From NCBI RefSeq assembly GCF_000964425.1, contig NZ_BANF01000008.1:1-64000 (forward strand): a stretch of DNA of 64,000 bases. The letters are read 5' to 3'. This document shows positions 35,002 to 44,271 of this stretch, one piece after another. The stretch's first letter is position 1. Each line of letters opens with the position of its first letter. The position numbers were made by a program, and so were the translations under genes. This stretch comes from Komagataeibacter intermedius TF2. Lineage in GTDB: Bacteria; Pseudomonadota; Alphaproteobacteria; Acetobacterales; Acetobacteraceae. The notes under the pieces are model-generated. The model was not told the DNA's origin. It worked only from the letters and a program-made list of their open reading frames with translations, and did not search any database.

Positions 35002-36480
35002 ATGAAATATGTTATCGATGCGCGAATGATCAGAACATTCTCCCGATTTTTTATACCGCTATCCCTGCTTCTTCTTGCGCTTTTCACCCTGAGTGAAACC
35101 GCATCGGCACAGGCCATTCCCGGAGAAGGTCAGGGCGTCATAGGTGCGCAGCCCAGTCTGAACGTCAATTCACGACGCAATGTTCCCGTGAACGATCCTG
35201 GGTCATTTTTCAGCGCACCATACGGAAACCAGCATTTTTTCGGGGACTGGGCCGGGCTTCAGCCCTTCCTGCTGAAACATGGCGTCCATATTGAAGCCGA
35301 CGTGCATGAGGAACTGGCAGGCAACTTCCGCGGGGGCGCCAAGCAGGGCGTAACCGATGCCGGGCAGGTCGGCGTGGAGGTCGATATCGACTGGCACAAG
35401 CTGGCGGGCGCACCGAAGAATTTCTGGACACATACCATGATCGTGAACGGTCATGGCCGTAACGACAGCACGGATTACATTCACGATTCCCTTGCCGGCG
35501 TGCAGCAGATCTATGGCGCGCGTGGTAACGTGGTCGCCCATCTGGTCTACATGTATGCCGAACAGTCACTGTTCCATAACCGGCTGGATATCAGCGCGGG
35601 CTGGATTCCCGTTGGCAGCTTCTTTGCCGCATCCCCGCTGTTCTGTGACTTCATGAACGTGTCGATCTGCGGTAACCCCGCGCCGGGCAAATACGTGCCG
35701 GGTGGCCGTGACTGGCCGTCGGGCAACCTTGGCGTGGTCATGCGCGTCATGCCCACGGTCGATACCTACATCATGGCCAGCATGTTCGCCGTATCGCCGC
35801 ATTCCTATAACGGCGGCATTTCGGGATGGTCATGGGCACAGAGCGGCCTGGGCAAGTTCTCGACCCCGGTGGAATTCGGCTGGCTGCCGGAATTCGGCCG
35901 CCATCACCTCGCCGGTCATTACAAGGCGGGTTATGGCTACGACAATTCGCAGTACAGCGACCTGTATCAGGACATCAACGGCAACTCCGCCGTTCTGACA
36001 GGACAGCCGTTCCGCAAGCAGTCCGGTGTCAGCACCGCGTGGTTCCAGGCCGACCAGATGTTCATCCGCAATGGCGCGGGCCCGACCAACGGCCTGATCG
36101 CGCTGGCGGGCTTCATGTACACATCGGGCAAGGTCTCGGCGATGAAATACCATGCCTGGGCCGGCATGGTGGAAACGGGTGCGGCATGGGGGCATCCGCT
36201 CGATACCGTTGGCGCCATGTTCCATTATTTCGAGATGAGCCGCGCATCCGTCCTGCAGCAGGAATCCTCGGTTCTGGCGGGCACGCCGTTCCTGTCCAAC
36301 CAGTGGGGCAAGGCATGGGGCATCCAGACGCATGAGGATGTGTACGAAGTCTTCTACAACATCCACACCGCACGCGGCATGAGCTTCCAGCCCGATTTCC
36401 AGTATATCAACCGCCCCGGTGGCACCACCACCTACCACGATGCGGCGGTGATGGGCCTGCAGTTCAACTGCATCCTGTAA
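35002..36480 (+). CDS. OprB-family carbohydrate porin
   Basis: Outer-membrane beta-barrel porin of the carbohydrate-selective OprB family; in acetic acid bacteria such porins admit glucose and other sugars. The 492-residue protein has a signal peptide (about 1-35, cleavage near ASAQA). Alternating aromatic strands follow, with typical OprB stretches HFFGDWAGLQPFLLKHGVHIEADVHEE, GVEVDIDWHKL, ISAGWIPVGSFFA and the C-terminal DFQYINRPGGTTTYHDAAVMGLQFNCIL. The ATG at 35002 is well placed for the signal. An AT-rich promoter region precedes it, and it appears monocistronic. Confidence 0.9.
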   Translation: MKYVIDARMIRTFSRFFIPLSLLLLALFTLSETASAQAIPGEGQGVIGAQPSLNVNSRRNVPVNDPGSFFSAPYGNQHFFGDWAGLQPFLLKHGVHIEADVHEELAGNFRGGAKQGVTDAGQVGVEVDIDWHKLAGAPKNFWTHTMIVNGHGRNDSTDYIHDSLAGVQQIYGARGNVVAHLVYMYAEQSLFHNRLDISAGWIPVGSFFAASPLFCDFMNVSICGNPAPGKYVPGGRDWPSGNLGVVMRVMPTVDTYIMASMFAVSPHSYNGGISGWSWAQSGLGKFSTPVEFGWLPEFGRHHLAGHYKAGYGYDNSQYSDLYQDINGNSAVLTGQPFRKQSGVSTAWFQADQMFIRNGAGPTNGLIALAGFMYTSGKVSAMKYHAWAGMVETGAAWGHPLDTVGAMFHYFEMSRASVLQQESSVLAGTPFLSNQWGKAWGIQTHEDVYEVFYNIHTARGMSFQPDFQYINRPGGTTTYHDAAVMGLQFNCIL

Positions 36481-36525
36481 CATCCCCTTCATCAACGGGC
36501 GTCCACACGGTATGGGAGGCGGATC

Positions 36526-37509
36526 ATGACCGATCCCTCCTTCCTTTACCAACAGGCCCATGCGGCGCTGTCTGGCTATCCCCTGCGGGATGCCCGGCCA
36601 ACGCTGGTATCCATTTCAGAAAACGTTATTTTCCGTGTCGATACGGCCGGGGGCCCACGCTATGCGCTGCGCCTGCACCGGCCCGGCTATCATACAGCAC
36701 CGGAGATCCGCAGCGAACTGGCGTGGCTTGACGCCCTGCATGCGTCGGGGGTGGACGTTCCCCTGCCCGTTCCCGGTCATGATGGCCAGTGCCTGCGCAC
36801 GCTGCCGGGCAATGATGGCGTGACCCGCCATGCCGTCATGTTTGTCTGGATGGACGGCTGCGAACCCACCCCGGACATTGATCCTGCCGCCTTTGCCCGA
36901 CTGGGCCGCATCACCGCCCGCCTGCATGACCACAGCCGCGGCTGGACACGCCCGGACGGGTTTGTCCGCAAGGCATGGGTGCCCGACACCATGACCGGCC
37001 CCCATGCCCTGTGGGGGCAATGGGACAGGGTGCCCGGCACGACCGGGGCCGCCCGTGACCTGATCGCGCACTGCCTGCGGCAGGTTGATGCACAACTGGC
37101 GGATTATGGCACCTCCCCCCATCGATTCGGGCTGATCCATGCCGACCTGCGGCTGGCCAACCTGCTGGTCAGCGGCACGCATACGCGCGTAATCGATTTT
37201 GATGACTGCGGCATAAGCTGGTTCATGCAGGATCTTGCAGCCGCCCTGAGCTTCCATGAAGACCACCCGCATGTGCCCCGCTGGGTTGACCACTGGCTGC
37301 GGGGCTATGCCACGACCGGCACCATCACGCAGGCCGACCTCGACATCCTGCCCGCCCTTGTCATCCAGCGCCGCATCCAGCTTCTGGCATGGACCGGCAC
37401 GCATCATGACACGCAGCAGGTCCGCAGTCTTGGTCCCGACTGGTCCGATCGCACGCTGGGATTGTGCCAGGCGTGGATGCAGGGCCGTCTACTGCGTCAT
37501 ATCGGCTGA
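36526..37509 (+). CDS. APH-family phosphotransferase (SrkA/homoserine kinase-like)
   Basis: Protein of the aminoglycoside phosphotransferase / choline kinase fold. The 327-residue protein has an N-terminal lobe (LVSISENVIFRVDTAGGPRYALRLHRPGYH). The catalytic loop is FGLIHADLRLANLLV and the Mg-binding motif is VIDFDDCGISWFMQDLAAAL. This makes it a probable kinase. The DCGxSW motif and DLxAAL helix resemble SrkA/YihE and related kinases more than antibiotic-modifying enzymes. The substrate is unknown. It begins 45 nt downstream of the porin on the same strand and may be co-transcribed with it. Confidence 0.82.
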   Translation: MTDPSFLYQQAHAALSGYPLRDARPTLVSISENVIFRVDTAGGPRYALRLHRPGYHTAPEIRSELAWLDALHASGVDVPLPVPGHDGQCLRTLPGNDGVTRHAVMFVWMDGCEPTPDIDPAAFARLGRITARLHDHSRGWTRPDGFVRKAWVPDTMTGPHALWGQWDRVPGTTGAARDLIAHCLRQVDAQLADYGTSPHRFGLIHADLRLANLLVSGTHTRVIDFDDCGISWFMQDLAAALSFHEDHPHVPRWVDHWLRGYATTGTITQADLDILPALVIQRRIQLLAWTGTHHDTQQVRSLGPDWSDRTLGLCQAWMQGRLLRHIG

Positions 37510-37788
37510 TCGCCACCGGTACGGGACCGCATAATTAGATATTTTTTTAATTCATCTTTGTGATGAAACCGCCCACATTACTTTTCAGAAAGTTTTCGAG
37601 GCGAAAACCGCATGATGCGAGGGTTGCATGAGATCAAATAAATGTGACCTTAAGAATCAGATTTCCGGCGCACTATGTCTTTTATGCCTCATTCCTGACA
37701 TGTATGAACGTTAGGTAATGTGTCGTTCGGTTAACAACCCGATTCACCGGAGCCCGTCCCGTCCTTGGCACATAACGGAAAAACAGCA
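37510..37788. other. AT-rich leader region before a small protein gene
   Basis: A 279-nt gap with lower G+C than its surroundings. It contains T-rich and A-rich tracts and no recognisable riboswitch or tRNA. No ORF of family character was found. It probably holds the promoter and leader of the 61-residue gene downstream. Confidence 0.45.
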
Positions 37789-37974
37789 ATGACCCCTGCA
37801 GTTGACACGATCGCCTCGTCCCCGGCAGCTTCCTCCGTCGTCGCCGTTGGCCTGCCCGTAACGCCCGAGGAAATCCCGACCCGGTCCCAGACCACGCGGA
37901 TGATCTATTCCCGCCACCGTCGTGCCCTGCGTGATTATGCCCGCACGCTCAATACCCCGACCGAAAACGCCTGA
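37789..37974 (+). CDS. Small hypothetical protein, 61 residues
   Basis: Not recognised. ATG at 37789 gives MTPAVDTIASSPAASSVVAV, then a basic C-terminal half with TTRMIYSRHRRALRDYARTL that looks helical and nucleic-acid or membrane-surface friendly. There is no signal peptide or membrane helix. An upstream in-frame TTG at 37765 would add eight residues. It is an orphan with a long AT-rich leader, between two unrelated genes. Codon use fits the surrounding genome. Whether it is expressed is uncertain. Confidence 0.5.
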   Translation: MTPAVDTIASSPAASSVVAVGLPVTPEEIPTRSQTTRMIYSRHRRALRDYARTLNTPTENA

Positions 37975-38031
37975 TCACCCGCACCGTGGGGTCAGTTGAC
38001 CGCAGGTCCATCATCCGGGCCACGATAAAAA

Positions 38032-38475
38032 TCAAACTTTGACATTATTTTCCTGTGACCGTTCAGATCGCATCCGCAGGGCAGCCAATGCATGACGGGT
38101 CGGTTCGGTCAGATCCGCAGGCAGGCCGTCGAGGGCATACCAGCATGGTCCCTCATGCTTGTCCGGTTCCATAAGGGTCGGCATACCCTGCCATGACGTG
38201 ACCAGATACACCGGCGAAAGCCAGTGATACCCGGCCCTGGCATCCATCTGCTCCACAAGGCACAGCAGATCACGGGCCTGTATGATGATGCCCAGTTCTT
38301 CCCTGATTTCACGCTCGGCTGCATGGGCAGTGGTCTCGTATGGGTCCACCTTGCCACCCGGCAGGCCCCAGCATCCGGCCTCCGGCTGCTTCAGGCGCCG
38401 CAACAGCAGGATACGGCCACCCCCGTCCATAATCGCCGCGCCACATCCCACGCGTGGGCTGGTTATCGCCGTCAT
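38032..38475 (-). CDS. NUDIX hydrolase
   Basis: Small pyrophosphohydrolase acting on a nucleoside diphosphate linked to another moiety. The 147-residue protein has a complete Nudix box, GKVDPYETTAHAAEREIREELGI, matching GX5EX7REUXEEXGU, near residues 41-63. LLLRRLKQPEAGCWGLPGG precedes it. The short length and MutT-like layout are compatible with nucleotide-pool cleaning, but the substrate cannot be inferred. It is downstream of pdc in the minus direction, separated from it by a repeat. Confidence 0.9.
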   Translation of the reverse strand: MTAITSPRVGCGAAIMDGGGRILLLRRLKQPEAGCWGLPGGKVDPYETTAHAAEREIREELGIIIQARDLLCLVEQMDARAGYHWLSPVYLVTSWQGMPTLMEPDKHEGPCWYALDGLPADLTEPTRHALAALRMRSERSQENNVKV

Positions 38476-38533
38476 CGTCCGACCTCTTTTCCGTTCAAGA
38501 CCCCGTTAGGACACAGCCCGCTGGTAAAAAATA

Positions 38534-38611
38534 AAAGTTTCCGGGAGCTGCCTTTTCCCGGAAAGGCGACGTTTTCCGACGCTTCTTGAAAAACGCTTCA
38601 CCAAAAACATC
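38534..38611 (-). repeat. Two-hairpin palindromic repeat, copy C
   Basis: The most diverged copy. It contains AAAGTTTCCGGGAGCTGCC, hairpin GCTGCCTTTTCCCGGAAAGGCGAC (38547-38570) and then a second hairpin, GACGCTTCTTGAAAAACGCTTC (38568-38589 approximately), followed by ACCAAAAACATC. It lies beyond the pdc stop and before the NUDIX gene, both minus strand. The orientation matches copies B and D. Confidence 0.75.
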
Positions 38612-38728
38612 CTGCTGATCTGCGGACTGTAAAAAACAGTCCCCGGAAAATACGTCCCCATACGACAAGGGGATGCCCGAAGGCACCCCCAATCCTTTTG
38701 CAGTACGGAATTATCCCGCCATTCGCGA

Positions 38729-40423
38729 TCAGCGCGCGGCCGGCGGCCGGGCATTGGCGGTTGCAACGCGACGCCCCCATGAAATCAGGTCGCTGGTGCA
38801 ATCATCACGATCAATCACGCATTCGATCAGCGTCGGACCTTCCGTGTTCGCGACCGCCGCGGCAATGGCCTTTTCCATCTCGGCGCCAGTCGTGGCGCGG
38901 AAGCCCTTGCCGTGGCCATCTTCCGCGTTGAACACGTTCATCAGGCCCGCATAATCCCAATTCTTGATGTTGTTGTAAGGACCATCATGAATCTGGACTT
39001 CGATGGTGTAACCCCGGTTGTTGACCAGGAAGATAATCACCGGCAGCTTCAGCCGCACCATCTGGGCGACTTCCTGCGCCGTCAGCTGGAAGGAGCCATC
39101 GCCGATCATGGCGATGATCCGGCGTTCCGGTGCCGCCACGGCGTAACCGAAGGTGGCGGGAACGGACCAGCCGATATGACCCCACTGCATTTCCAGTTCC
39201 ACGCGTGCGCCACGCGGCAGTTTCATCTGTATGGCGTTGAACCAGGAATCCCCGGTCTCGGCGATGACAGATGTATCGGATGTCAGCAGGCCCTGAATCT
39301 GACGGGCCATTTCAGCACGCACCAGCGGGGCATTCGGCTCTGCTGCGGCCACCGGGGCCTCGGGGGTTTTGATACGGCGGTATTCAACCAGCGTCGCATC
39401 CTTCTTCGGCTGCCCCTTCAGCCGGTCGATCAGGCCCTCGATCACGTCACGCAGGTGCACGCCATCAAATGCCCTGCCACCAGCTGCGATATGCCGCGCA
39501 TCCATCAGCGCCACGTTGTCGCCCCTGGGCCATGCGGTCCAGCCAACGGTCGAATAATCGTTGAACACCGGGGTCAGGCACAGCACGCCATCCGCCCAGT
39601 CAAATATCTGCTGCGCACCGGGGCTGCTGACATCGCCCCAGTAGGTCCCGGCATAGGCGGGATGATCCTCGGGGAAGAAGCTCTTGGCGGCGGCCATGGA
39701 GGTCACGGCGCAGCCCAGCGCGTCAGCCAGGCGAATGGCGGCATCCTCGCAGCCTGCGGCACGCAGGCGGCTGCCCACCAGCATGATCGGCTTCCTGCGC
39801 GCGGCAATGAAGCTGGCCAGTTCGTCAATCGCCAGCTTCAGCGTTTCCGGGTCGGACGGCGCATCGGCCATAATCGCGCCAACCGGACCGGGACGCGGGC
39901 ATGGCATCGGGGCCACGTTACACGCGATTTCAATATAGGCCGGCTTCTTTTCACGCAGCGCGGTGCGGATGGCATGGTCGATCAGCACCGGCGCGTCCTC
40001 GGCCGAGGTGATCGACACCGCCGCACAGGTCAGGCGTCTGGCGATTTCAAGCTGATAGGAATAATCCGGCGTGCCAATGGTATGGTGCAGGATATGCCCG
40101 CTGCCATGATCGTTGGAGTTGGGCGCGCCTGAAATCAGGATGACCGGCAGGTTTTCGGCATATGCGCCGCCAATGGCGTTCAGCGCGGACAGCGCGCCCA
40201 CGCTGAAGGTGACGACAGCAGCCCCGGCGCCGTTCGCGCGGGCGTAGCCTTCGGCACTGAAACCACAGTTCAGTTCATTACAGCAGTAGACCTGCCGCAG
40301 GCCGTCGATTTCAAGAAGCTGGTCAAGCAGGACGAGATTGTAGTCGCCCGCAACCGCGAAATGATCTTTCAGCCCGATCTGCGCCAGGCGTTCACCAAGG
40401 TAATGGCCAACTGTATACGTCAT
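38729..40423 (-). CDS. pdc: Pyruvate decarboxylase
   Basis: Thiamine-diphosphate enzyme that turns pyruvate into acetaldehyde and CO2, rare in bacteria but present in Zymomonas and acetic acid bacteria. The 564-residue protein starts [34 protein letters not shown]. It has the catalytic Glu in [17 protein letters not shown], the His pair of HHTIG, and the ThDP/Mg motif [16 protein letters not shown] ending NNRGYTIEV. The ATG at 40423 follows GGAAGGAAAG. It is last in the minus-strand order budA-alsS-dld-pdc, and gives acetaldehyde for conversion to acetate. Confidence 0.96.
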   Translation of the reverse strand: MTYTVGHYLGERLAQIGLKDHFAVAGDYNLVLLDQLLEIDGLRQVYCCNELNCGFSAEGYARANGAGAAVVTFSVGALSALNAIGGAYAENLPVILISGAPNSNDHGSGHILHHTIGTPDYSYQLEIARRLTCAAVSITSAEDAPVLIDHAIRTALREKKPAYIEIACNVAPMPCPRPGPVGAIMADAPSDPETLKLAIDELASFIAARRKPIMLVGSRLRAAGCEDAAIRLADALGCAVTSMAAAKSFFPEDHPAYAGTYWGDVSSPGAQQIFDWADGVLCLTPVFNDYSTVGWTAWPRGDNVALMDARHIAAGGRAFDGVHLRDVIEGLIDRLKGQPKKDATLVEYRRIKTPEAPVAAAEPNAPLVRAEMARQIQGLLTSDTSVIAETGDSWFNAIQMKLPRGARVELEMQWGHIGWSVPATFGYAVAAPERRIIAMIGDGSFQLTAQEVAQMVRLKLPVIIFLVNNRGYTIEVQIHDGPYNNIKNWDYAGLMNVFNAEDGHGKGFRATTGAEMEKAIAAAVANTEGPTLIECVIDRDDCTSDLISWGRRVATANARPPAAR

Positions 40424-40561
40424 TATTTCGACTTTCCTTCCCTTGTGTGGGGGCGCGGAATACCGCGCCCTTTCCCCATACGGGGGGAGCCACATGGATG
40501 GCCCGCAGCCGGGCCATCATGCCGAAAGGACAGCAGGGCCGCCGCCGTGCGCGGCGGGCGC
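40424..40561. other. dld-pdc intergenic region with two hairpins
   Basis: 138 nt. GGGCGCGG-AATA-CCGCGCCC (40451-40470) is a perfect 8-bp hairpin. CCGCCG-TGCG-CGGCGG near 40540-40556 is a second one, just past the dld stop. Neither has a clear T tract on the minus strand. They may limit read-through or stabilise the 3' end of dld mRNA. Confidence 0.5.
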
Positions 40562-42295
40562 TCAACCTACACTTTCGGCAACCCAGTTCCGGCGCTTGGT
40601 GGCCTGGCCAATGCCCGGATTGAAACAGTTGCATGGATCAAGCTGGCGGTAATGGGCCAGCACGTCATCGGGCGCTGCATACAGGTGCCCGAAATTATGT
40701 TCCGCCGGGTACCGCGCCCCGCGCCGGTCCAGCAGCGGCAGCATACGGTGTTCCAGCGCCATGCAGTCATACCCTTTGCGGACCACGTAATCCTGATGCA
40801 TCACGTGGCACAGGAAATGCCCATAGTACAGCTTGACGATGATCTCGTCATCAATGTCCCTGGGCAGCACCTCGAACCAGTCCTGATCGTTCCGGCGCAG
40901 GGCCACGTCCAGCGCCACGATGTTTTCGGTCGTATCCGTATGGACGTTACGGTACCGCACGGCGGCCCCGGCGGCGGCGAAGCGGTGCAGGAAGGCCTTC
41001 GCGCCCTCATCGGGGGTACATTCGAAGAACGCGCCCTCATGCGTCGCAAAATGGCTTTTCAGGAAATCCCGCGCTTCCTGCGCGCCGGATGCACTGACCT
41101 TGAGCATCAGGTGGTGCTCGAACCGGTCACGGTAATCACGCATGCGCGCAGGCAGGTGCTGCGGGAAGAAATGGCTCATGAACTGCATGAACCGGTCACT
41201 GAAATGCCTGGGCAGAAAGCCGATCCTGTCGGCCAGACGATCAAACGCGTTTTTCATCGCGAACATGGCTGGCAGGCGCTTCGTACCGATCATGCGGATG
41301 ATGACAAACGTGTCCTTGCCGTATTTTTCGGCAATATTGAACGCGTCCCGATGCAGGTATTCGCCCGCGATCGGCAGTTCGGCAAAGGACGACAGGATGT
41401 GGCGGCGCACGTCTTCCAGCACATCAGTCTGGTTGGTGCCGATATAGAAGACAACGGGATCCTTTTCGGCCTCGAACGTATCAAGGCGAACGGCGAACAG
41501 GCCCAGCTTGCCCGCACAGCCAGCCCCTTCGTGCAGGCGGCGCAGGTCCGCATTATAGCGGGCGGGCGTGTCAGCATTCACGTCGCGCACATGGCGGGCA
41601 TAGTCATCATCATGCCCGCGGCCTGCGTTCCAGCTGATGCTGGCTTCGGGGAAGTTGCCTTCCTCCACACGCTTCAGGATCTCCTCGGGGTCGCCGCCCA
41701 GTTCGATGCCCAGATGGTTGACCAGCTGCAGTTCGCCCCTGTCCGATACCTGCGCAAACAGCGCCATGTCGGTATAGGCCGGGCCACGGCGTACCAGCGC
41801 ACCACCGGAATTGTTGCTGACACCGCCGAATACCGACGCGCCAATGCACGACGACCCGATGACCGAATGGGGTTCGCGCCCGATGGGCCTGAGCATGTTT
41901 TCCAGCTGGTCCAGCGTGGCGCCGGGCAGGCAGACGACCTGCCTGCCTTCCCCGATCAGGTGGATCGTGCGCATGCGCATGCCGTGCACGATCACCACGT
42001 CGCGGTCATAGGTATTGCCATCGGGCGTGGACCCGCCGGTCAGGCCGGTATTGGCTGCCTGCATGATCACGATCACGCCTGCCTTCACACAGGCCTGCAG
42101 CACACGCCACTGTTCCACCAGCGAGCCGGGCATGACCACCGCAAGGGCACGTCCCTCACCAAAACGGAACCCGCGACGGTAGGGCAGCGTCGCCCCGTCC
42201 TCGGTCAGCACATGGTGGTGGCCTACGATCTGCTGAAGTTCCGTAACCAGTTGTGCGCCCGCAGTAGATGACATGTCCTGTGCCGCTTTCAGCAT
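40562..42295 (-). CDS. dld: Quinone-dependent D-lactate dehydrogenase
   Basis: Membrane-associated FAD enzyme that oxidises D-lactate to pyruvate and passes electrons to ubiquinone. The 577-residue protein matches E. coli Dld in length. It carries the FAD-binding region VIVIMQAANTGLTGGSTPDG, the IGSSCIGASVFGGVSNNSGGALVRRGPAYT stretch, SWNAGRGHDDDYARHVRDVNADTPARYNAD, FPAEHNFGHLY-like PAEHNFGHLY and a C-terminal DPCNCFNPGIG. It lies between alsS and pdc, supplying pyruvate to both. The second possible in-frame start is ATG 42274. Confidence 0.94.
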   Translation of the reverse strand: MLKAAQDMSSTAGAQLVTELQQIVGHHHVLTEDGATLPYRRGFRFGEGRALAVVMPGSLVEQWRVLQACVKAGVIVIMQAANTGLTGGSTPDGNTYDRDVVIVHGMRMRTIHLIGEGRQVVCLPGATLDQLENMLRPIGREPHSVIGSSCIGASVFGGVSNNSGGALVRRGPAYTDMALFAQVSDRGELQLVNHLGIELGGDPEEILKRVEEGNFPEASISWNAGRGHDDDYARHVRDVNADTPARYNADLRRLHEGAGCAGKLGLFAVRLDTFEAEKDPVVFYIGTNQTDVLEDVRRHILSSFAELPIAGEYLHRDAFNIAEKYGKDTFVIIRMIGTKRLPAMFAMKNAFDRLADRIGFLPRHFSDRFMQFMSHFFPQHLPARMRDYRDRFEHHLMLKVSASGAQEARDFLKSHFATHEGAFFECTPDEGAKAFLHRFAAAGAAVRYRNVHTDTTENIVALDVALRRNDQDWFEVLPRDIDDEIIVKLYYGHFLCHVMHQDYVVRKGYDCMALEHRMLPLLDRRGARYPAEHNFGHLYAAPDDVLAHYRQLDPCNCFNPGIGQATKRRNWVAESVG

Positions 42296-42440
42296 TTTAT
42301 TTGTTCCTCAATCCCATTCCGGAACCTGCCGGCGGCCTGTGGCCGGGCCATGCCGCATTTCCAGAATGGCGTTTCATAGTCTGGCATGTGCCGCATCGGA
42401 CGACGTGCGCATAAAATGCCGATGTCGCATGTCCAAACAG

Positions 42441-42478
42441 AACGACCCGCCCGCCGGTCAGGGCGTGGCGGGCCGTTT
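42441..42478. terminator. Possible hairpin terminator after alsS
   Basis: AACGACCCGCC(C)GCC and GGCGTGGCGGGCCGTT can form an imperfect GC-rich stem 22 nt past the alsS stop. On the minus strand only TT and a T-poor tract follow. On the plus strand it ends in TTTTCC. Moderate at best. Confidence 0.4.
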
Positions 42479-42499
42479 TCCTCACGCATGCGGCCGGTT

Positions 42500-44191
42500 T
42501 TACGCGGCGGCTGACGTCTCGCCCAGCGTCGCCAGCGGCTTCATCAGCAGGTGATTCTGGGAATAGTCAACCGGCACCGAAATCACGACCGGGCCTTCGA
42601 TGTCCATGGCTTCGCGCATTGCGCTGGCGATTCCGTCGGCGGATTGCACCGCAATGCCGTGCGCACCGCACGAACGGGCGAACATGGCAAAGTCGATCGG
42701 CCCGAATTCCACGCCCGATCCACGACCGTACTTCTTCTTTTCCTGCATCTCGACCATGTTGTAGGCCTGATCGACCCAGACCATATGAATCAGGTTGCAC
42801 TTCAGCCGCACCGCCGTTTCCAGTTCCATGCACGACATCATGAAGCCGCCGTCACCGGAGATGGAGATCACCTTCTGCGCCGGGTTGACCAGGCTTGCGG
42901 CAATACCCCACGGCAGGCCGACACCCATGGTCTGCTGGCCGTTGCTGATCAGCATCTGGCGTGCGCGGAAGGACAGCAGGTAGCGCGCCAGCCAGATGTG
43001 GAAAGTGCCCATATCAAGGCACATCGTCACATCGGGGGTCACGAACGGCTCCAGCTCACGCACGATCTGCAGCGGATGCACCGCCGTATTGCTGGTGCTG
43101 CGCGCGCCCGACAGCGCGGCCAGACGGGTTGCGTGGTACTGCGACAGGATGTCTTCCAGCTGTGGCGCGCGCGGCAGCTTGCCCGCCTGTGCGGCAAGGG
43201 CGCGCACGGATGCCGCGATGTCACCCACCAGTTCCACCGCCGGATCATAATGCGTGTCCAGTTCAGCGGCCACGACATCGACATGGACGATCTTGCGGCC
43301 GTTATCGACATTCCACAGCCACGGATCATATTCGATCGGGTTGTAGCCGATCGAGATCACCAGGTCCGCCTCATGCAGCAGCTGGTCACCCGGCTGGTTG
43401 CGGAACAGGCCGACGCGACCGCCAAAACGGTCGGACAGCTCTTCCGATACCGCGCCCGCGGCCTGATAGGTGCCAATGACCGGCACGCCCGTTGTCGCAA
43501 CCAGCGCGCGCACCGCATCGGCCACGTCCGGACGGCTGGCCAGCAGGCCCAGCAGGATGACGGGACGCTTCGCCCTGCGCACCAGGGACAGGGCCTCGTT
43601 CACCGCATCAGCCGGGGCCGCCCCCGTGGTGGGCACCTTGCGGCCGGACAGCACCTTGCCTTCAGCCGGCATGGACAGGATATCCATGGGCGTGCTGACG
43701 AAGGCAGCGCCCGGACGCCCGCTTTCGGCAAAGCGCAGCGCGTTGGAAATACATTCCGACACGGCGGCGGGAGAGGTGATTTCCGCGCTGTATTTCGTGA
43801 TCGGCTGGAACAGGGCAACGGTGTCCATGCTCTGGTGCGTAAGCTTCAGCCGGTCAGCCAGCTTGACCGCGCCACCGATGGCCAGCACCGGGTCACCTTC
43901 GGAATTGGCGGTCGCAAGACCGGTCACGAAGTTGGACGCACCGGGGCCGGAGGTGGCAATCGCCACGCCGGCCTTGCCCGTCAGACGGCCGATGCCACCG
44001 GCGATGAAGGCGGCGTTCTGTTCATGGCGGGTCACCACCGTTTCAATGGGGCTGTCCACCAGTGCATCGAACAGGCGGTCCACCTTCGCCCCCGGAATGC
44101 CGAATACGTGGGTCGTGCCATGTGCGACCAGGTTGCGCACGATCATGTCCGCCCCGCACTCAGGCGCGGCCGGTTTGCTCTTGTCAGTCAT
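42500..44191 (-). CDS. alsS: Acetolactate synthase, catabolic
   Basis: ThDP enzyme that joins two pyruvates into alpha-acetolactate. The 563-residue protein resembles AlsS/BudB: VVTRHEQNAAFIAGGIGRLTGKAGV with the catalytic Glu, SGPGASNFVTGLATANSEGDPVLAIGG, then GDGGFMMSCMELETAVRLKCNLIHMVWVDQAYNMV. There is no regulatory small subunit gene adjacent, and budA lies directly upstream. This supports acetoin formation rather than valine synthesis. Confidence 0.94.
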   Translation of the reverse strand: MTDKSKPAAPECGADMIVRNLVAHGTTHVFGIPGAKVDRLFDALVDSPIETVVTRHEQNAAFIAGGIGRLTGKAGVAIATSGPGASNFVTGLATANSEGDPVLAIGGAVKLADRLKLTHQSMDTVALFQPITKYSAEITSPAAVSECISNALRFAESGRPGAAFVSTPMDILSMPAEGKVLSGRKVPTTGAAPADAVNEALSLVRRAKRPVILLGLLASRPDVADAVRALVATTGVPVIGTYQAAGAVSEELSDRFGGRVGLFRNQPGDQLLHEADLVISIGYNPIEYDPWLWNVDNGRKIVHVDVVAAELDTHYDPAVELVGDIAASVRALAAQAGKLPRAPQLEDILSQYHATRLAALSGARSTSNTAVHPLQIVRELEPFVTPDVTMCLDMGTFHIWLARYLLSFRARQMLISNGQQTMGVGLPWGIAASLVNPAQKVISISGDGGFMMSCMELETAVRLKCNLIHMVWVDQAYNMVEMQEKKKYGRGSGVEFGPIDFAMFARSCGAHGIAVQSADGIASAMREAMDIEGPVVISVPVDYSQNHLLMKPLATLGETSAAA

Positions 44192-44271
44192 TGTTCCAGA
44201 TTCCTGAACGGGTAGGCGCCGCAGCCAGGGCGCGGACGGTCAATCCAAGTCAGCGGGAGGGGAAAGCCCCC

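Noticed and set aside
36526-37509. Aminoglycoside-resistance phosphotransferase
   Set aside because: The APH fold is shared by many kinases; DDCGISW and the genomic context point to SrkA or homoserine-kinase-like proteins. No resistance context is present.
42500-44191. alsS as the anabolic acetolactate synthase of valine synthesis
   Set aside because: No small regulatory subunit gene is adjacent, and budA and dld neighbours support the catabolic acetoin role.
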